From assembly GCA_051654865.1 (NCBI GenBank), contig JBOFYV010000068.1, forward strand, positions 124,001 to 188,000: a stretch of DNA of 64,000 nucleotides, in the 5' to 3' direction. Positions 8,418 to 18,177 of this stretch are shown here, in pieces; the first letter of the stretch is position 1; the number at the start of each line of letters is the position of its first letter. The stretch comes from JBOFOR01 sp051654865 (GTDB taxonomy: Bacteria; Bacillota; Clostridia; Peptostreptococcales; Peptostreptococcaceae). The notes beneath the pieces were generated by a model. The model was not told the origin of the DNA and ran no database searches. It saw only the letters and a list, made by a program, of their open reading frames with translations. The position numbers were made by a program, and so were the translations under genes.

Positions 8418-8943
8418 AAAAGGATTTTTGCTATTAGAAAGTATAGTATCCTTATCTTTGATAGTAATCTTAGTATCGTTGTTGTATTCATTGTTATTCT
8501 TTTGTTTAAATATGAAAAATAATGTGGAAGACAAGATAGAACTGCAGCAGCAAGCCTTGGAAATTACAAACTACATAGAAAAAGTTATTGGAGATTCATA
8601 TGGAATTATAAATAAAGATTTAAATTATAACTCTAAGGATTTAATACCAGTTATATCTATAAAATGTAGATATAGAAATGGTGAAAATATTGAAAATACT
8701 ATAAAAGATAAAGAGATTAGCTTAAAAAAAGATACAAAGAAACTGTTTATAAATACTTTAAATAAATTAGGACAAAGTGAGCAAGGTGGATATGAAATAG
8801 GATGTTATATAGATAATCTATATATTGCAGTATATGAAAATGGAAGACTTGCAAAAATAAAATTAGAACTATCTAAAAATAATCAAATATATGACACTGA
8901 ATTTGATTTATACATAAGAAATTTTGAGGGAGATACGATATGA
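8407..8943 (+). CDS. type IV minor pilin-like protein (PilW/PilJ type)
   Basis: 178 residues. The leader MKRKKG is followed by FLLLESIVSLSLIVILVSLLYSLL: the Gly-Phe cleavage site, Glu at +5 and a hydrophobic helix to ~residue 32. The body is an unrecognised hydrophilic domain. It overlaps the previous gene by 11 bp and the aroK start by 4 bp (ATGA), so the pilin block is translationally tied to the shikimate genes. It is probably a tip or minor subunit of a type IV pilus; the assembly machinery must be elsewhere. Confidence 0.75.
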   Translation: MKRKKGFLLLESIVSLSLIVILVSLLYSLLFFCLNMKNNVEDKIELQQQALEITNYIEKVIGDSYGIINKDLNYNSKDLIPVISIKCRYRNGENIENTIKDKEISLKKDTKKLFINTLNKLGQSEQGGYEIGCYIDNLYIAVYENGRLAKIKLELSKNNQIYDTEFDLYIRNFEGDTI

Positions 8944-9446
8944 AGATAATTTTAATTGGATTTATGGGGGTAGGAAAAACTACAGTAGGAAGAGAATTAG
9001 CTAAAAAAGCGAATTTAGAATTTATTGATATGGATGAAGAAATAGAAAAAAGAGAAGAAAGATCTATATCAAAAATATTCAAAGAAAATGATGAATTGTA
9101 TTTTAGACAAAAAGAAACAAGCCTGTTAAAAGAATTATTAAAAAGAAAAAATATATTAATATCTACAGGTGGAGGTATTGTAACAACAGAAGAGAATTAT
9201 AAGATTCTAAAAAAAGAAAAAAATGTTATTTTTTTAGATGCAAATACAAATACTATTTTAAAACACTTGTCTAATGAAAATGATAAACGACCACTTTTAG
9301 CAACTAGTAATAATAAAGAAAAAACAATAAGTGAACTTTTAGAAGCAAGGTACGATAAGTACAATGGTGTAAGTGATGTAAAAATAGATGTAAATCAAAA
9401 AAATGTAGAAGAAGTAGTTAGTCAAATACTTGTTTATATTAACTAA
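8940..9446 (+). CDS. aroK: shikimate kinase
   Basis: 168 residues, full length. It phosphorylates shikimate with ATP to shikimate 3-phosphate in the cytoplasm. The P-loop GFMGVGKTT is at residues 7-15, the shikimate-binding DMDEEIEKR near 32, the Arg of FRQKE near 57, the STGGGIV loop near 78, and the lid RPLL near 115. The start overlaps the stop of the upstream pilin gene (ATGA at 8940). Confidence 0.95.
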   Translation: MKIILIGFMGVGKTTVGRELAKKANLEFIDMDEEIEKREERSISKIFKENDELYFRQKETSLLKELLKRKNILISTGGGIVTTEENYKILKKEKNVIFLDANTNTILKHLSNENDKRPLLATSNNKEKTISELLEARYDKYNGVSDVKIDVNQKNVEEVVSQILVYIN

Positions 9447-9500
9447 AATATGATATTATTATATTTGTAGAAGTTTGTAATCTAAGTTTTGGGGGTAGTT

Positions 9501-9935
9501 ATGAAAGTAATGGTAATTAATGGACCGAATTTAAATATGCTTGGTAAAAGAGAACCTCATATTTATGGAAGTGAAACTTATGAAGATTTAGTAAACTATA
9601 TAAAAAGTAGATTTATAGATAATATAGAAATAGAGTTTTTTCAAAGTAACCATGAAGGCGATATAATTGATAAAATTCAAGAGTCTCATAGTAAAGTAGA
9701 TGGAATAGTAATTAATCCAGGTGCATTTACTCACTATAGTTATGCTATATTAGATGCTATAAAATCTGTATCTACAAAAGTTGTAGAAGTACACATATCT
9801 AATGTTCATCAAAGAGAAGAATTTAGACAAAAAAGTGTAACTGCAAGTGGTTGTATTGGACAAATAAGTGGATTTGGATTTGAAAGTTATATTTTAGGAA
9901 TAAATGCCCTTATAAACTTGACAAGATTACAATAG
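9501..9935 (+). CDS. aroQ: type II 3-dehydroquinate dehydratase
   Basis: 144 residues from ATG 9501, chosen because GGGGG at 9491-9495 sits at ribosome-site distance; an in-frame TTG at 9489 overlaps that site. It converts 3-dehydroquinate to 3-dehydroshikimate, supplying AroE. Family signatures are VINGPNLNMLGKREP at the N-terminus, the catalytic Tyr at ~22, NPGAFTHYSYA around 75 and VEVHISN near 100. It closes the aro block; aroA, aroB and aroC are not in the window. Confidence 0.95.
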   Translation: MKVMVINGPNLNMLGKREPHIYGSETYEDLVNYIKSRFIDNIEIEFFQSNHEGDIIDKIQESHSKVDGIVINPGAFTHYSYAILDAIKSVSTKVVEVHISNVHQREEFRQKSVTASGCIGQISGFGFESYILGINALINLTRLQ

Positions 9936-10114
9936 CATATATAATTGAAAAAGGATACGGTGATAAAAGGATACATATAAGGTAAATAACAAATTTACAA
10001 GAAGGATTTGCCTAAGATTAAAATTAAAGTTTTGATTATAATAATAAATAGAAACACTTTAATCATGAGTATCAAAAAAATATATAATATTATATTTATA
10101 ACGGAGGGACAAAA

Positions 10115-10672
10115 ATGGTTTCAGCAAGTGATTTTAGAAAAGGTGTAACATTTGAAAAAGACGGGCAACCATGTTTAATAGTTGATTTCCAACACGTTAA
10201 GCCAGGAAAAGGTGCTGCCTTTGTAAGAACAAAATACAGAAATTTAAAAACAGGTGCTATAAGAGAGGAAGCTTTCAATCCAAGTGATAAGTTCCCTAAA
10301 GCTCACATAGATACTAGACAAATGCAATACTTATACAATGATGGAGAATTATACTACTTCATGGATGAAGAAACATTTGATCAAGTACCTTTAAACTATG
10401 GACAAGTTGAAGATGCTATAAAGTTCTTAAAGGAAAATGAAGTTGCTACAATAAGATTCTACCAAGGTCAACCTTTCCAAGTTGAAGCTGCAAACTTTGC
10501 AGAGCTAGAAGTTGTAGAAACTGAACCAGGAATCAAAGGAGATACTGCAAGTAATGTAACAAAGTCTGCTACAGTTGAAACAGGTGCAGTTGTTCAAGTT
10601 CCTATGTTCATAAATCAAGGAGACAAAATAAAAGTAGACACTAGAACTGGTGAATATTTATCAAGAGTTTAA
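10115..10672 (+). CDS. efp: translation elongation factor P
   Basis: 185 residues, the standard length: an N-terminal KOW-like domain and two OB domains. EF-P binds between the P and E sites and relieves stalling at polyproline. The tip loop reads HVKPGKGAAF, with Lys32 at the position of the modified residue in E. coli EF-P. The C-terminal signature GDKIKVDTRTGEYLSRV is present. CGGAGGGACA lies 7 bp before the ATG. About 180 bp upstream is AT-rich with a direct repeat AAAAGGATAC (9949 and 9965) but no clear regulatory structure. Confidence 0.97.
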   Translation: MVSASDFRKGVTFEKDGQPCLIVDFQHVKPGKGAAFVRTKYRNLKTGAIREEAFNPSDKFPKAHIDTRQMQYLYNDGELYYFMDEETFDQVPLNYGQVEDAIKFLKENEVATIRFYQGQPFQVEAANFAELEVVETEPGIKGDTASNVTKSATVETGAVVQVPMFINQGDKIKVDTRTGEYLSRV

Positions 10673-10685
10673 GATTTTATGTATA

Positions 10686-10730
10686 AAAAGCTTGTATATC
10701 TTAATAATAAAGATGTACGGGCTTTTAATT
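10686..10730 (+). terminator. intrinsic terminator of efp
   Basis: A long imperfect hairpin (AAAAGCTTGTATATCTT / AAGATGTACGGGCTTTT) followed by TTTTAATTT. Confidence 0.7.
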
Positions 10731-10758
10731 TATATAAAAAAGAAAGAGAGGGGTACAT

Positions 10759-11187
10759 ATGAAGTATTTATATGAAGAAGTTGCATACCTAAAAGGATTA
10801 GCAGAAGGATTAGAAATTAGCAAGGAAACTAAGGAAGGAAAGATTATTCACAAAATAGTTGAAGCATTAGAAAGCTTTGCAGATGCAATAGTAGAACTAG
10901 ATGAAGAACAAGCTGAACTTGCTGAGTATGTAGAATCTATAGATGAAGACTTATCTGATATAGAAGATGATATATACGAAGATGGTGAAGATGAAGATGA
11001 AGATATGGATGATCTTAGTTTTATAGAAATGGAATGTCCAAACTGTGGTGATTTAGTAGAAATAGATGAAGAATTACTATACGACGATGAAATAGATGTA
11101 GTTTGCCCGAACTGTGATGCTATTATCTTATCAGCAGAAGACGAAGATGATTGTATGTGCATAGATTGCTGTGAAGATGAAGAATAA
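10759..11187 (+). CDS. acidic zinc-ribbon protein of unknown function
   Basis: 142 residues, exceptionally rich in Asp and Glu. The first ~55 residues form a predicted helix (YLYEEVAYLKGLAEGLEI), followed by an acidic linker (~60-85), then a zinc ribbon with ECPNCGD (~92) and VCPNCDA (~118), and a C-terminal CMCIDCCEDEE. The CxxC pairs should bind zinc. A homologous small ORF between efp and rnc is, to my knowledge, found in related clostridia, but no function is established. AGAGAGGGG precedes the start. Confidence 0.7.
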   Translation: MKYLYEEVAYLKGLAEGLEISKETKEGKIIHKIVEALESFADAIVELDEEQAELAEYVESIDEDLSDIEDDIYEDGEDEDEDMDDLSFIEMECPNCGDLVEIDEELLYDDEIDVVCPNCDAIILSAEDEDDCMCIDCCEDEE

Positions 11188-11208
11188 AAATAAACAAAAT
11201 TAATATAG

Positions 11209-11239
11209 CCTATGGAATATTTATATTCCATAGGTTTTT
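11209..11239 (+). terminator. intrinsic terminator after the zinc-ribbon gene
   Basis: A 12-bp perfect stem (CCTATGGAATAT / ATATTCCATAGG) followed by TTTTTC. Confidence 0.85.
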
Positions 11240-11319
11240 CTACATATAATTTTATTTTGCAATACTTCTAGAAAAATAGTACACTATAATCTAGAGAGAA
11301 TTAACTCGGAGGTAGTAGC

Positions 11320-12021
11320 ATGAAGATAAATAAAAAAATACTAGATAATATAAATAAGTTTGAAGATATTATAGATTATAAATTTGAAAATAAAGAGTAC
11401 ATATTAGAAGCTCTTACACACAGTTCTTATTCAAATGAAAATAAAAGTTATGAATTTAATGAGAGGTTAGAATTTTTAGGGGACTCTGTTCTTAGTATAA
11501 TAATAAGTGATTATTTATTTAATAAAGAAGAAAGCTTGCCGGAAGGAGAACTTACCAAATTAAGAGCTAATATAGTATGTGAAGAATCTTTAAGTGAAGT
11601 AGCTATAAATATAAAGCTAGGAGAACATATGCTATTAGGAAAAGGAGAAGAAGCAACTGGAGGTAGAGAAAGAATATCGATACTAGCAGATGCATTTGAA
11701 GCCGTAATAGCAGCTATATATCTAGATGGAGGAATAGAAGAAGCTAGAAAATTTGTTTTAAATTATATGAAAGAAATAATAGCGAATTCTAGAAAAGGAA
11801 AAATATTTAGAGATTATAAAACCCATCTTCAAGAAGTATTACAAGGTAGAGGGGAAAGTAATATTTGGTATAAGTTAATGGATGAAAAAGGACCAGACCA
11901 CAACAAGAGATTTATAATGCAAGTTGGAACAAATGATGAGGTATTAGGAACGGGTGAAGGCAAGAGTAAGAAGGAAGCAGAACAATCAGCAGCAAGAATA
12001 GCTCTTAATAATATGGAGTAG
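11320..12021 (+). CDS. rnc: ribonuclease III
   Basis: 233 residues. It cleaves double-stranded RNA in rRNA precursors and structured mRNAs. The catalytic domain shows ERLEFLGDSVL (~48-58), the RNase III signature with metal-binding Glu and Asp, and a second acidic site ADAFEAVIAAIYLDGG (~125-140). The C-terminal dsRNA-binding domain is DYKTHLQEVLQ ... GEGKSKKEAEQSAARIAL. CGGAGGT precedes the ATG. The order rnc-(radical SAM)-smc-ftsY follows the common Firmicutes arrangement. Confidence 0.97.
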   Translation: MKINKKILDNINKFEDIIDYKFENKEYILEALTHSSYSNENKSYEFNERLEFLGDSVLSIIISDYLFNKEESLPEGELTKLRANIVCEESLSEVAINIKLGEHMLLGKGEEATGGRERISILADAFEAVIAAIYLDGGIEEARKFVLNYMKEIIANSRKGKIFRDYKTHLQEVLQGRGESNIWYKLMDEKGPDHNKRFIMQVGTNDEVLGTGEGKSKKEAEQSAARIALNNME

Positions 12022-12049
12022 ACATTAAGTATATAAAGGATGATGCAAA

Positions 12050-13120
12050 ATGAAAAAAAGAATAATTCCAATATTTGTACCACATAGAGGATGTCCACAT
12101 GACTGTATATTTTGTAATCAAAAAAAAATAACAGGAGTTAGTACAGATGTTACTAGTGAAGATGTAAGGAATATAATAGAGGAATACCTAACTACAATAG
12201 ATAAAGATGCTAGTGTTGAAATAGCATTTTTCGGTGGAAGTTTTACTGCTATAGATGTAGAAATCCAAAAAAGTTTATTATCAGTAGCGAAAGAATACGT
12301 AGAAAAAGGATTGATTGATGATATTAGGATGTCTACAAGACCAGACTGTATAAATGATGAAATCCTTACTATGCTAAAAGAGTACAAAACTAGTATTATT
12401 GAATTAGGAGTACAATCTTTAGACAAAGATGTATTAATAGATAGTATTAGAGGTCATGAAGTAGAAGAAGTTATAGAAAGTTCTAAATTAATAAAAAAAT
12501 ATGGAATTTCACTTGGTTTACAAATGATGGTTGGCTTACCTTCAGATACTGAAGAAAAATGTATAGAAACTGCTAGGAAATTTATAGAATTACAACCGGA
12601 TTGTGTAAGAATATATCCAACATTAGTAGTAAAAGAAACTGGTCTAGAGAGTTTGCTAGAAAGAAATGAATATACTCCGTTTACATTAGATGAAAGTATA
12701 AACATAGTTAAAAAGCTTTTAACTTTATTTTATGTTAATAATATAAATGTAATAAGAGTCGGACTACAAGCTACGGATGACATACAAATAGGAAAAGCTA
12801 TAGTTGATGGTCCTTATCATCCTGCATTTAGGGAGTTAGTAGAAAGTGAAATGATAAAGGATTACTTAAAGAATATTATTGTACAAAATAAAGCTAAAAG
12901 TAGTATTATTGTAAAAACTAATAAGAAAAATGTATCAAGGATAATAGGAAATAAGAAAAGTAATAGCTTATATATGAAGCAAGGTTTAAATATAGATTTG
13001 AAAACAAAAGAAGAAGACATGGAAATAGATAAATTAGAAATTGTATTTGATGATAAAAAAACTATAAATATTAGTATGAAAGAAATCTATACAAGCTTAT
13101 ATAAAATTTATGACCTTTAG
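12050..13120 (+). CDS. radical SAM protein, Elp3/YhcC-like
   Basis: 356 residues. It has the radical SAM cluster motif CPHDCIFC (Cys15, Cys19, Cys22; CxxxCxxC spacing), FFGGSFTAID near 60, and a following barrel with RPDCIND and GLPSDTEEK elements as in Elp3-type and YhcC-type proteins. It binds a 4Fe-4S cluster and should cleave S-adenosylmethionine; the substrate is unknown. Elp3 relatives act on tRNA wobble uridines, but this protein lacks an obvious acetyltransferase domain. It starts 28 bp after rnc and ends 27 bp before smc. Confidence 0.85.
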   Translation: MKKRIIPIFVPHRGCPHDCIFCNQKKITGVSTDVTSEDVRNIIEEYLTTIDKDASVEIAFFGGSFTAIDVEIQKSLLSVAKEYVEKGLIDDIRMSTRPDCINDEILTMLKEYKTSIIELGVQSLDKDVLIDSIRGHEVEEVIESSKLIKKYGISLGLQMMVGLPSDTEEKCIETARKFIELQPDCVRIYPTLVVKETGLESLLERNEYTPFTLDESINIVKKLLTLFYVNNINVIRVGLQATDDIQIGKAIVDGPYHPAFRELVESEMIKDYLKNIIVQNKAKSSIIVKTNKKNVSRIIGNKKSNSLYMKQGLNIDLKTKEEDMEIDKLEIVFDDKKTINISMKEIYTSLYKIYDL

Positions 13121-13147
13121 TTTTAGCATTGAAGGGAGAATGAAACA

Positions 13148-16100
13148 TTGTATTTAAAACGATTAGAATTAAAAGGATTTAAGTCTTTTCCTACAAAGAC
13201 AGACATAATTTTTAAAGAAGGAGTAACCGCCATAGTAGGTCCTAATGGAAGTGGTAAAAGCAATATATCAGATTCTGTTAGATGGGTTTTGGGTGAACAA
13301 AGCATTAAAAGTCTTAGAGGAGACAAGTTAGAAGATGTAATTTTTGCAGGGACAGACACTAAAAAACCTATGAATTATTGTGAAGTTGCTCTTACAATTG
13401 ATAATTCTGATAATAAACTAGATTTAGAATATAGTGAAATAACTATAAAAAGAAGAGCATATAGAAATGGAGAAAGTGAATTTTTCTTAAATAATAAAAG
13501 TTGTAGACTAAAAGATATAAAAGAGATACTTTTAGATACAGGAATAGGTAAAGATGGATACTCTATAATTGAACAAGGTAAAGTAGATGAGATTCTTAGT
13601 AATAATCCTGTAAATAGAAGAAAAGTGTTTGATGAAGCGTGTGGTATATCTAAATTTAGATATAAAAAACAAGAAGCGGAAAGAAACTTAAAGAATACAA
13701 AAGAGAACCTAGAAAGAATAAATGATATCTATGTAGAAATAGAAAATCAACTAAAACCTCTTTTTAATCAACAAGAAAAAGCTAAAAAGTATATAGAAGT
13801 GAGTGAAAAACTTAAGACAATAGAAGTTAATAGTTATATAAAAGAAATAGAATCACTAGAAAGTGAATTTGAAGAGATAAATAAACATAGTGAATTGTTA
13901 CAGTCTCAATCTGAAGAAATTGAAAAGCAAAAGGGAATAGTTGAAAAAGATTTCAATGAAACTAATTTACAAATTGATAAAGTGGATGAAAGTATAAATA
14001 AGTCACAAGAATATATAAATACTATTAAATCTGTAATATCTCAAAAAGAAGCTCAAGTGAGTCTTATAAATGAAAGAATAAAAAACTTAAAAAACGATAT
14101 AGAAAGAAAATATAAAGAAGTATCAGATATAAAAGAAAAGCTAAGTAATGATAAAGCATTATTAAAAGACTTAGAAATAAAAAAGAACAACACGAGTCAG
14201 AGTATAAAAGGCTTAGAAAATTCTATTTCTCAAATTGACTCGAAAAATAGTGATAATAAAACAAAAATAGAAAGTTTAAGTAATGAAATAGAGGATTTAA
14301 AGGATGGAATAATAAGCCTTTTAAATAAAAAACAAGAACAAAGTAATAAGTTATCTACACTGACTGCAAATACAGAAAATATAAATCTAAGAACAGAAAA
14401 TATAGATGTAGATATAGATGAAATCAATAATAGGGTAAACGAAAAAGTAGAGAACTTAAACAAGATAGAAGATTACTGTAAAACAAAAAATCAAGAACTA
14501 TCAATTTTAAAGTCTAAGGATATTGATACTAATAAATTATTAAACGAATTAACTTCAAATAATAAAGATTTAGAAAGAAATATCCAAAATAATAAATATA
14601 GCTTAAATGAATACAATTCAAAGCTTAATATTTATAAAGATATGGAAAATCATTACGAAGGCTTTAATAAAGGAGTAAAAGAAGTACTTAAAAATAAAAA
14701 TCTTCAAGGTATATATGGAGCATTAGGTCAAGTTATAACAGTTCCGCTAGAGTATGAAAAGTCAATAGAGGCAGCTTTAGGTGCATATATGCAAAATATA
14801 ATTACTGAAGATGAAAATAGTGCTAAGTTTGCAATAAACTACTTAAAGAAAAATAATTTAGGAAGAGTTACATTCCTTCCTATAAATACTATAAAATCTA
14901 ATAAAATAGATACAAGGAATTTAAAAGGAAATATAAAAACTATAGGAGTTGCTAGTGAATTAATATCTTACGATGATAAATATAAAAACATTATTGAAAA
15001 TATTCTAGGTAGAACTATTATAATAGATAATATAGATAATGGGATTAAGTTTGCTAGAGAAAATGGACATAAATTTAAAGTGGTTACCCTAGATGGAGAA
15101 ATATTAAATCCAGGTGGATCATTAACAGGTGGAAGTTTAAGAACTAACGGTAACATATTATCTAGAAAAAGATTAATAAATGAGTACACTGATAAGATAC
15201 AAATAGTAAAGAAAGAAATAGTATCTTTGGAAAGTAAAAAGCAAGATATCGAAGAAAATATTTTACATTTAAAAGAAGAAATAGTAAAAATTAATCAAAA
15301 CATTAAAGAGTTAGATAAGGTAATAATAATAGAACATTCTAATATTAATAATACTAAAATGGAAATTAACTCTCTTAACACAAGCCTTGAAAAATTACAA
15401 AATGAAAAGAAAGGCTTAGGAGATAATTTAAAGTATACCTTAGATAAAACTAACCTAGTAAAAGATGAAATTCTTATAATCGATAAAAAACATAATCAAA
15501 ACAAGTTTGAAATAGAAAAATTAAGTACAGAATTAAAGGCATTTAGTGTAGGGTATGAAAGTGATAGAAGGAAATTTGAGGAGCTTAATTTAGAATTAGT
15601 AAAAAATAAGCAAATCTATGAAGGTGTTATTAAAGATATAGAAAGGATTAATACTGAAAATATAGATTTAGAAAATAAATACAAAAACATAGAAACTACA
15701 TTGAAAAACCAAGAACTAGACATTACAAAACTAGAAGCTGAAATATTAATAGAGGAAACTGAAAAAGTAAATTTAAATAAGCAATTAATAGATAATATTA
15801 AAAACTTAGAAAATAAAAAAATTGCTAAGGATGGATTAAAAGGAACTTTAGAGGATCTAAATAAAGAGTTCAAATCTATTGATAGACAGTACCTAGATTT
15901 AAAAGAAAGTTTATTTAAAGTACAAGGAAGATTAGAAAGAGTTAAATCTAGTCAAGAAACTTACACGACTAAACTTTTTGAAGAATATGAAATGACAGTT
16001 ACAGAAGCTATTGAAATTAAAGACGATAGCATAGTAATAGATAAAAAATTATTAGATAGTTTAAAAAGAGAAATAAGAAGTCTTGGTAATGTAAATATAG

Positions 16101-16702
16101 ATTCTATTAAAGAGTATGAAGATGTAAAAGAAAGATACGATTTTTATAGTGAGCAAAAGCAAGACCTAGAACAGTCTATAGAGGCTATTGAAAAATTAAT
16201 AAATGACTTAGAAGAAAATATGAAATCTGAATTTGAAGTTAAATTTAACGAAATAAATGATAACTTTAAATACGTATATAAAAGACTATTTGGTGGAGGG
16301 TATGGAGAACTTATTATTATAGATAAGGAAAACATATTAGAAAGTGATATAGAAATAGTAGCTCAACCACCAGGTAAGAAAATGAAAAATTTAAACTTAT
16401 TATCAGGTGGAGAAAAAGCTTTAACTGCAATAAGTATATTGTTCTCAATACTACTTACAAAACCAACGCCGTTCTGTATATTAGATGAGATAGAAGCACC
16501 TCTTGATGATGCGAATATAGCTAGATTTGGTGAATTCCTAAAAGAATTAGCTAAAGATACTCAATTTATATCAGTAACCCATAGAAGAGGTACTATGGAA
16601 GCTGCAGATTATATATATGGAGTTACAATGCAGGAAAGAGCTATATCAAAAGTATTAAGTTTAAACTTAGTAGAAGCAGAACAAATTACAGATGTAATAT
16701 AA
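13148..16702 (+). CDS. smc: chromosome segregation protein SMC
   Basis: 1184 residues, the family length. The N-terminal head has Walker A GPNGSGKSN (31-39); two long coiled-coil arms (~170-500 and ~680-1000) flank a hinge (~510-660, with GGSLTGGS near its end); the C-terminal head has the signature LSGGEKALTA and Walker B FCILDEIEAPLDDAN. It forms the condensin ring with ScpA and ScpB, both encoded in this window (55.9-57.2 kb). The start is TTG 13148, after GAAGGGAG. smc is followed by ftsY as in B. subtilis. Confidence 0.97.
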   Translation: MYLKRLELKGFKSFPTKTDIIFKEGVTAIVGPNGSGKSNISDSVRWVLGEQSIKSLRGDKLEDVIFAGTDTKKPMNYCEVALTIDNSDNKLDLEYSEITIKRRAYRNGESEFFLNNKSCRLKDIKEILLDTGIGKDGYSIIEQGKVDEILSNNPVNRRKVFDEACGISKFRYKKQEAERNLKNTKENLERINDIYVEIENQLKPLFNQQEKAKKYIEVSEKLKTIEVNSYIKEIESLESEFEEINKHSELLQSQSEEIEKQKGIVEKDFNETNLQIDKVDESINKSQEYINTIKSVISQKEAQVSLINERIKNLKNDIERKYKEVSDIKEKLSNDKALLKDLEIKKNNTSQSIKGLENSISQIDSKNSDNKTKIESLSNEIEDLKDGIISLLNKKQEQSNKLSTLTANTENINLRTENIDVDIDEINNRVNEKVENLNKIEDYCKTKNQELSILKSKDIDTNKLLNELTSNNKDLERNIQNNKYSLNEYNSKLNIYKDMENHYEGFNKGVKEVLKNKNLQGIYGALGQVITVPLEYEKSIEAALGAYMQNIITEDENSAKFAINYLKKNNLGRVTFLPINTIKSNKIDTRNLKGNIKTIGVASELISYDDKYKNIIENILGRTIIIDNIDNGIKFARENGHKFKVVTLDGEILNPGGSLTGGSLRTNGNILSRKRLINEYTDKIQIVKKEIVSLESKKQDIEENILHLKEEIVKINQNIKELDKVIIIEHSNINNTKMEINSLNTSLEKLQNEKKGLGDNLKYTLDKTNLVKDEILIIDKKHNQNKFEIEKLSTELKAFSVGYESDRRKFEELNLELVKNKQIYEGVIKDIERINTENIDLENKYKNIETTLKNQELDITKLEAEILIEETEKVNLNKQLIDNIKNLENKKIAKDGLKGTLEDLNKEFKSIDRQYLDLKESLFKVQGRLERVKSSQETYTTKLFEEYEMTVTEAIEIKDDSIVIDKKLLDSLKREIRSLGNVNIDSIKEYEDVKERYDFYSEQKQDLEQSIEAIEKLINDLEENMKSEFEVKFNEINDNFKYVYKRLFGGGYGELIIIDKENILESDIEIVAQPPGKKMKNLNLLSGGEKALTAISILFSILLTKPTPFCILDEIEAPLDDANIARFGEFLKELAKDTQFISVTHRRGTMEAADYIYGVTMQERAISKVLSLNLVEAEQITDVI

Positions 16703-16782
16703 TAAGTAAGCAACTAAGTAAAGTTGCTTACCAAATCTACATAATAAAAATAAATGCAGTATAAAAATTAGGAGGACCAAAA

Positions 16783-18075
16783 GTGTTTAAAAAGTTATTT
16801 AAATTTGGTAAAAAGAAAGAAGAAGAAACTAACGTAGAGAATGCAGGTTTAGTTGAGGAACAAGAAATAGAAGTCAAAGAAGATGATAATCAAAGTGAAA
16901 TTATTGAAGATAACAAAATAGTAGATAATGAACAGCTTATTGAAGAAGAAGCGCCAACTAACGACAATATAGAAGGTGTATTAGAAGAAGATGTAGAAAT
17001 TGATGACGTGGTTTTATTAGAAGATACACAGGAACTAGTTAAAGAACAAATAGAAGAAACTAAAGAAGATGATATACCTAAGTCAATTGAAGAAGTAGAA
17101 GATGAAATAATAGAAGATAGAGTGGAAGTAGAGGAGATAGTTGAAGAAGAATCTGAGAAAAAAGTTAGCTTATTTGACAGATTAAAGCAAGGTTTGACAA
17201 AGGCGAAGCAAGGAATAACAGATAGAATAGATGAGGTATTAAAATCATATACAAAAGTAGATGAAGAATTATTAGAAGAACTAGAAGAAATTTTAATAAC
17301 AGCTGATGTTGGTGTGAACACTACTATGAATATAATAGAGAGCCTAAGAGGAAAGATAAAAGAAAAGGGAATAACAAATCCTATGGATGTAAGGGAAGAG
17401 CTTAAAAGTGTAGTAGAAGACATACTAACGAATGAGAACTCTAAACTAGATGTAACTCATTCACCTACTATAATATTAATGGTAGGAGTAAATGGAGTTG
17501 GAAAAACAACTACTATAGGTAAATTAGCAAATAGATATAAAAAAGAAGGTAAAAAAGTATTATTAGCAGCAGGAGATACATTTAGAGCGGCTGCTATAGA
17601 ACAATTAGAAGTATGGTCTCAAAGAAGTAACGTTGATATAATAAAACATCAAGAAGGTGCAGACCCAGGAGCTGTAATATTTGATGCAATTAAAGCTGCT
17701 AAAGCTAGGAATGTAGATTTACTAATTTGTGATACTGCAGGAAGATTACATAATAAAGCAAATCTTATGAATGAGCTTGGAAAAGTATTTAAAATAGTAG
17801 ATAGAGAATTCCCGGAAGCTAAAAGAGAAGTACTTTTAGTAGTGGATGCAACTACAGGTCAAAATGCAGTAGTTCAAGCTAAAACATTTAAAGAAGTTGC
17901 AGATATAACAGGTATAGTATTAACTAAGCTTGATGGTACTGCAAAAGGTGGAGTTGTACTTGCTGTAAAAAGCGAAGTAGATGTACCTGTAAAACTTATA
18001 GGTGTTGGAGAAAAAGTAGAAGATTTACAGGATTTTGAAGCAAAAGCATTTTCAGATGCTTTATTTGGGAAGTAA
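16783..18075 (+). CDS. ftsY: signal recognition particle receptor FtsY
   Basis: 430 residues starting at GTG 16783 after AGGAGG. Residues ~10-125 are a highly acidic, Glu-rich A-domain; an NG GTPase domain follows with G1 GVNGVGKTT (~227), DTAGRLHNKAN (~315) and TKLDGTAKGG (~385). It is the membrane-associated receptor that docks ribosome-nascent chain-SRP complexes to the Sec translocon. Its partner Ffh lies downstream. Confidence 0.97.
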   Translation: MFKKLFKFGKKKEEETNVENAGLVEEQEIEVKEDDNQSEIIEDNKIVDNEQLIEEEAPTNDNIEGVLEEDVEIDDVVLLEDTQELVKEQIEETKEDDIPKSIEEVEDEIIEDRVEVEEIVEEESEKKVSLFDRLKQGLTKAKQGITDRIDEVLKSYTKVDEELLEELEEILITADVGVNTTMNIIESLRGKIKEKGITNPMDVREELKSVVEDILTNENSKLDVTHSPTIILMVGVNGVGKTTTIGKLANRYKKEGKKVLLAAGDTFRAAAIEQLEVWSQRSNVDIIKHQEGADPGAVIFDAIKAAKARNVDLLICDTAGRLHNKANLMNELGKVFKIVDREFPEAKREVLLVVDATTGQNAVVQAKTFKEVADITGIVLTKLDGTAKGGVVLAVKSEVDVPVKLIGVGEKVEDLQDFEAKAFSDALFGK

Positions 18076-18096
18076 TTAGCATTTTGAAATAAATTG

Positions 18097-18125
18097 TTGA
18101 CAAGATATCCTAGATGATATAAAAT
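18097..18125 (+). promoter_or_regulatory. sigma-A promoter for ylxM-ffh
   Basis: TTGACA, a 17-bp spacer and TAAAAT, ~50 bp upstream of ylxM. It starts the SRP and ribosome-protein transcription unit separately from smc-ftsY. Confidence 0.75.
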
Positions 18126-18177
18126 ACTATGTGTAAAGTAAATAACCTTTACAGTATATCACTGGGAAGTGTAAGAG

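Noticed and set aside
10848..11231. minus-strand ORF of 127 codons, Ser-rich
   Set aside because: It is the antisense of the acidic zinc-ribbon gene (GAA/GAT codons read as Ser/Ile) and runs through its terminator.
16890..17423. minus-strand ORF of 177 codons, Ser-rich
   Set aside because: Antisense shadow of the acidic ftsY N-terminal region; no start signals and no family resemblance.
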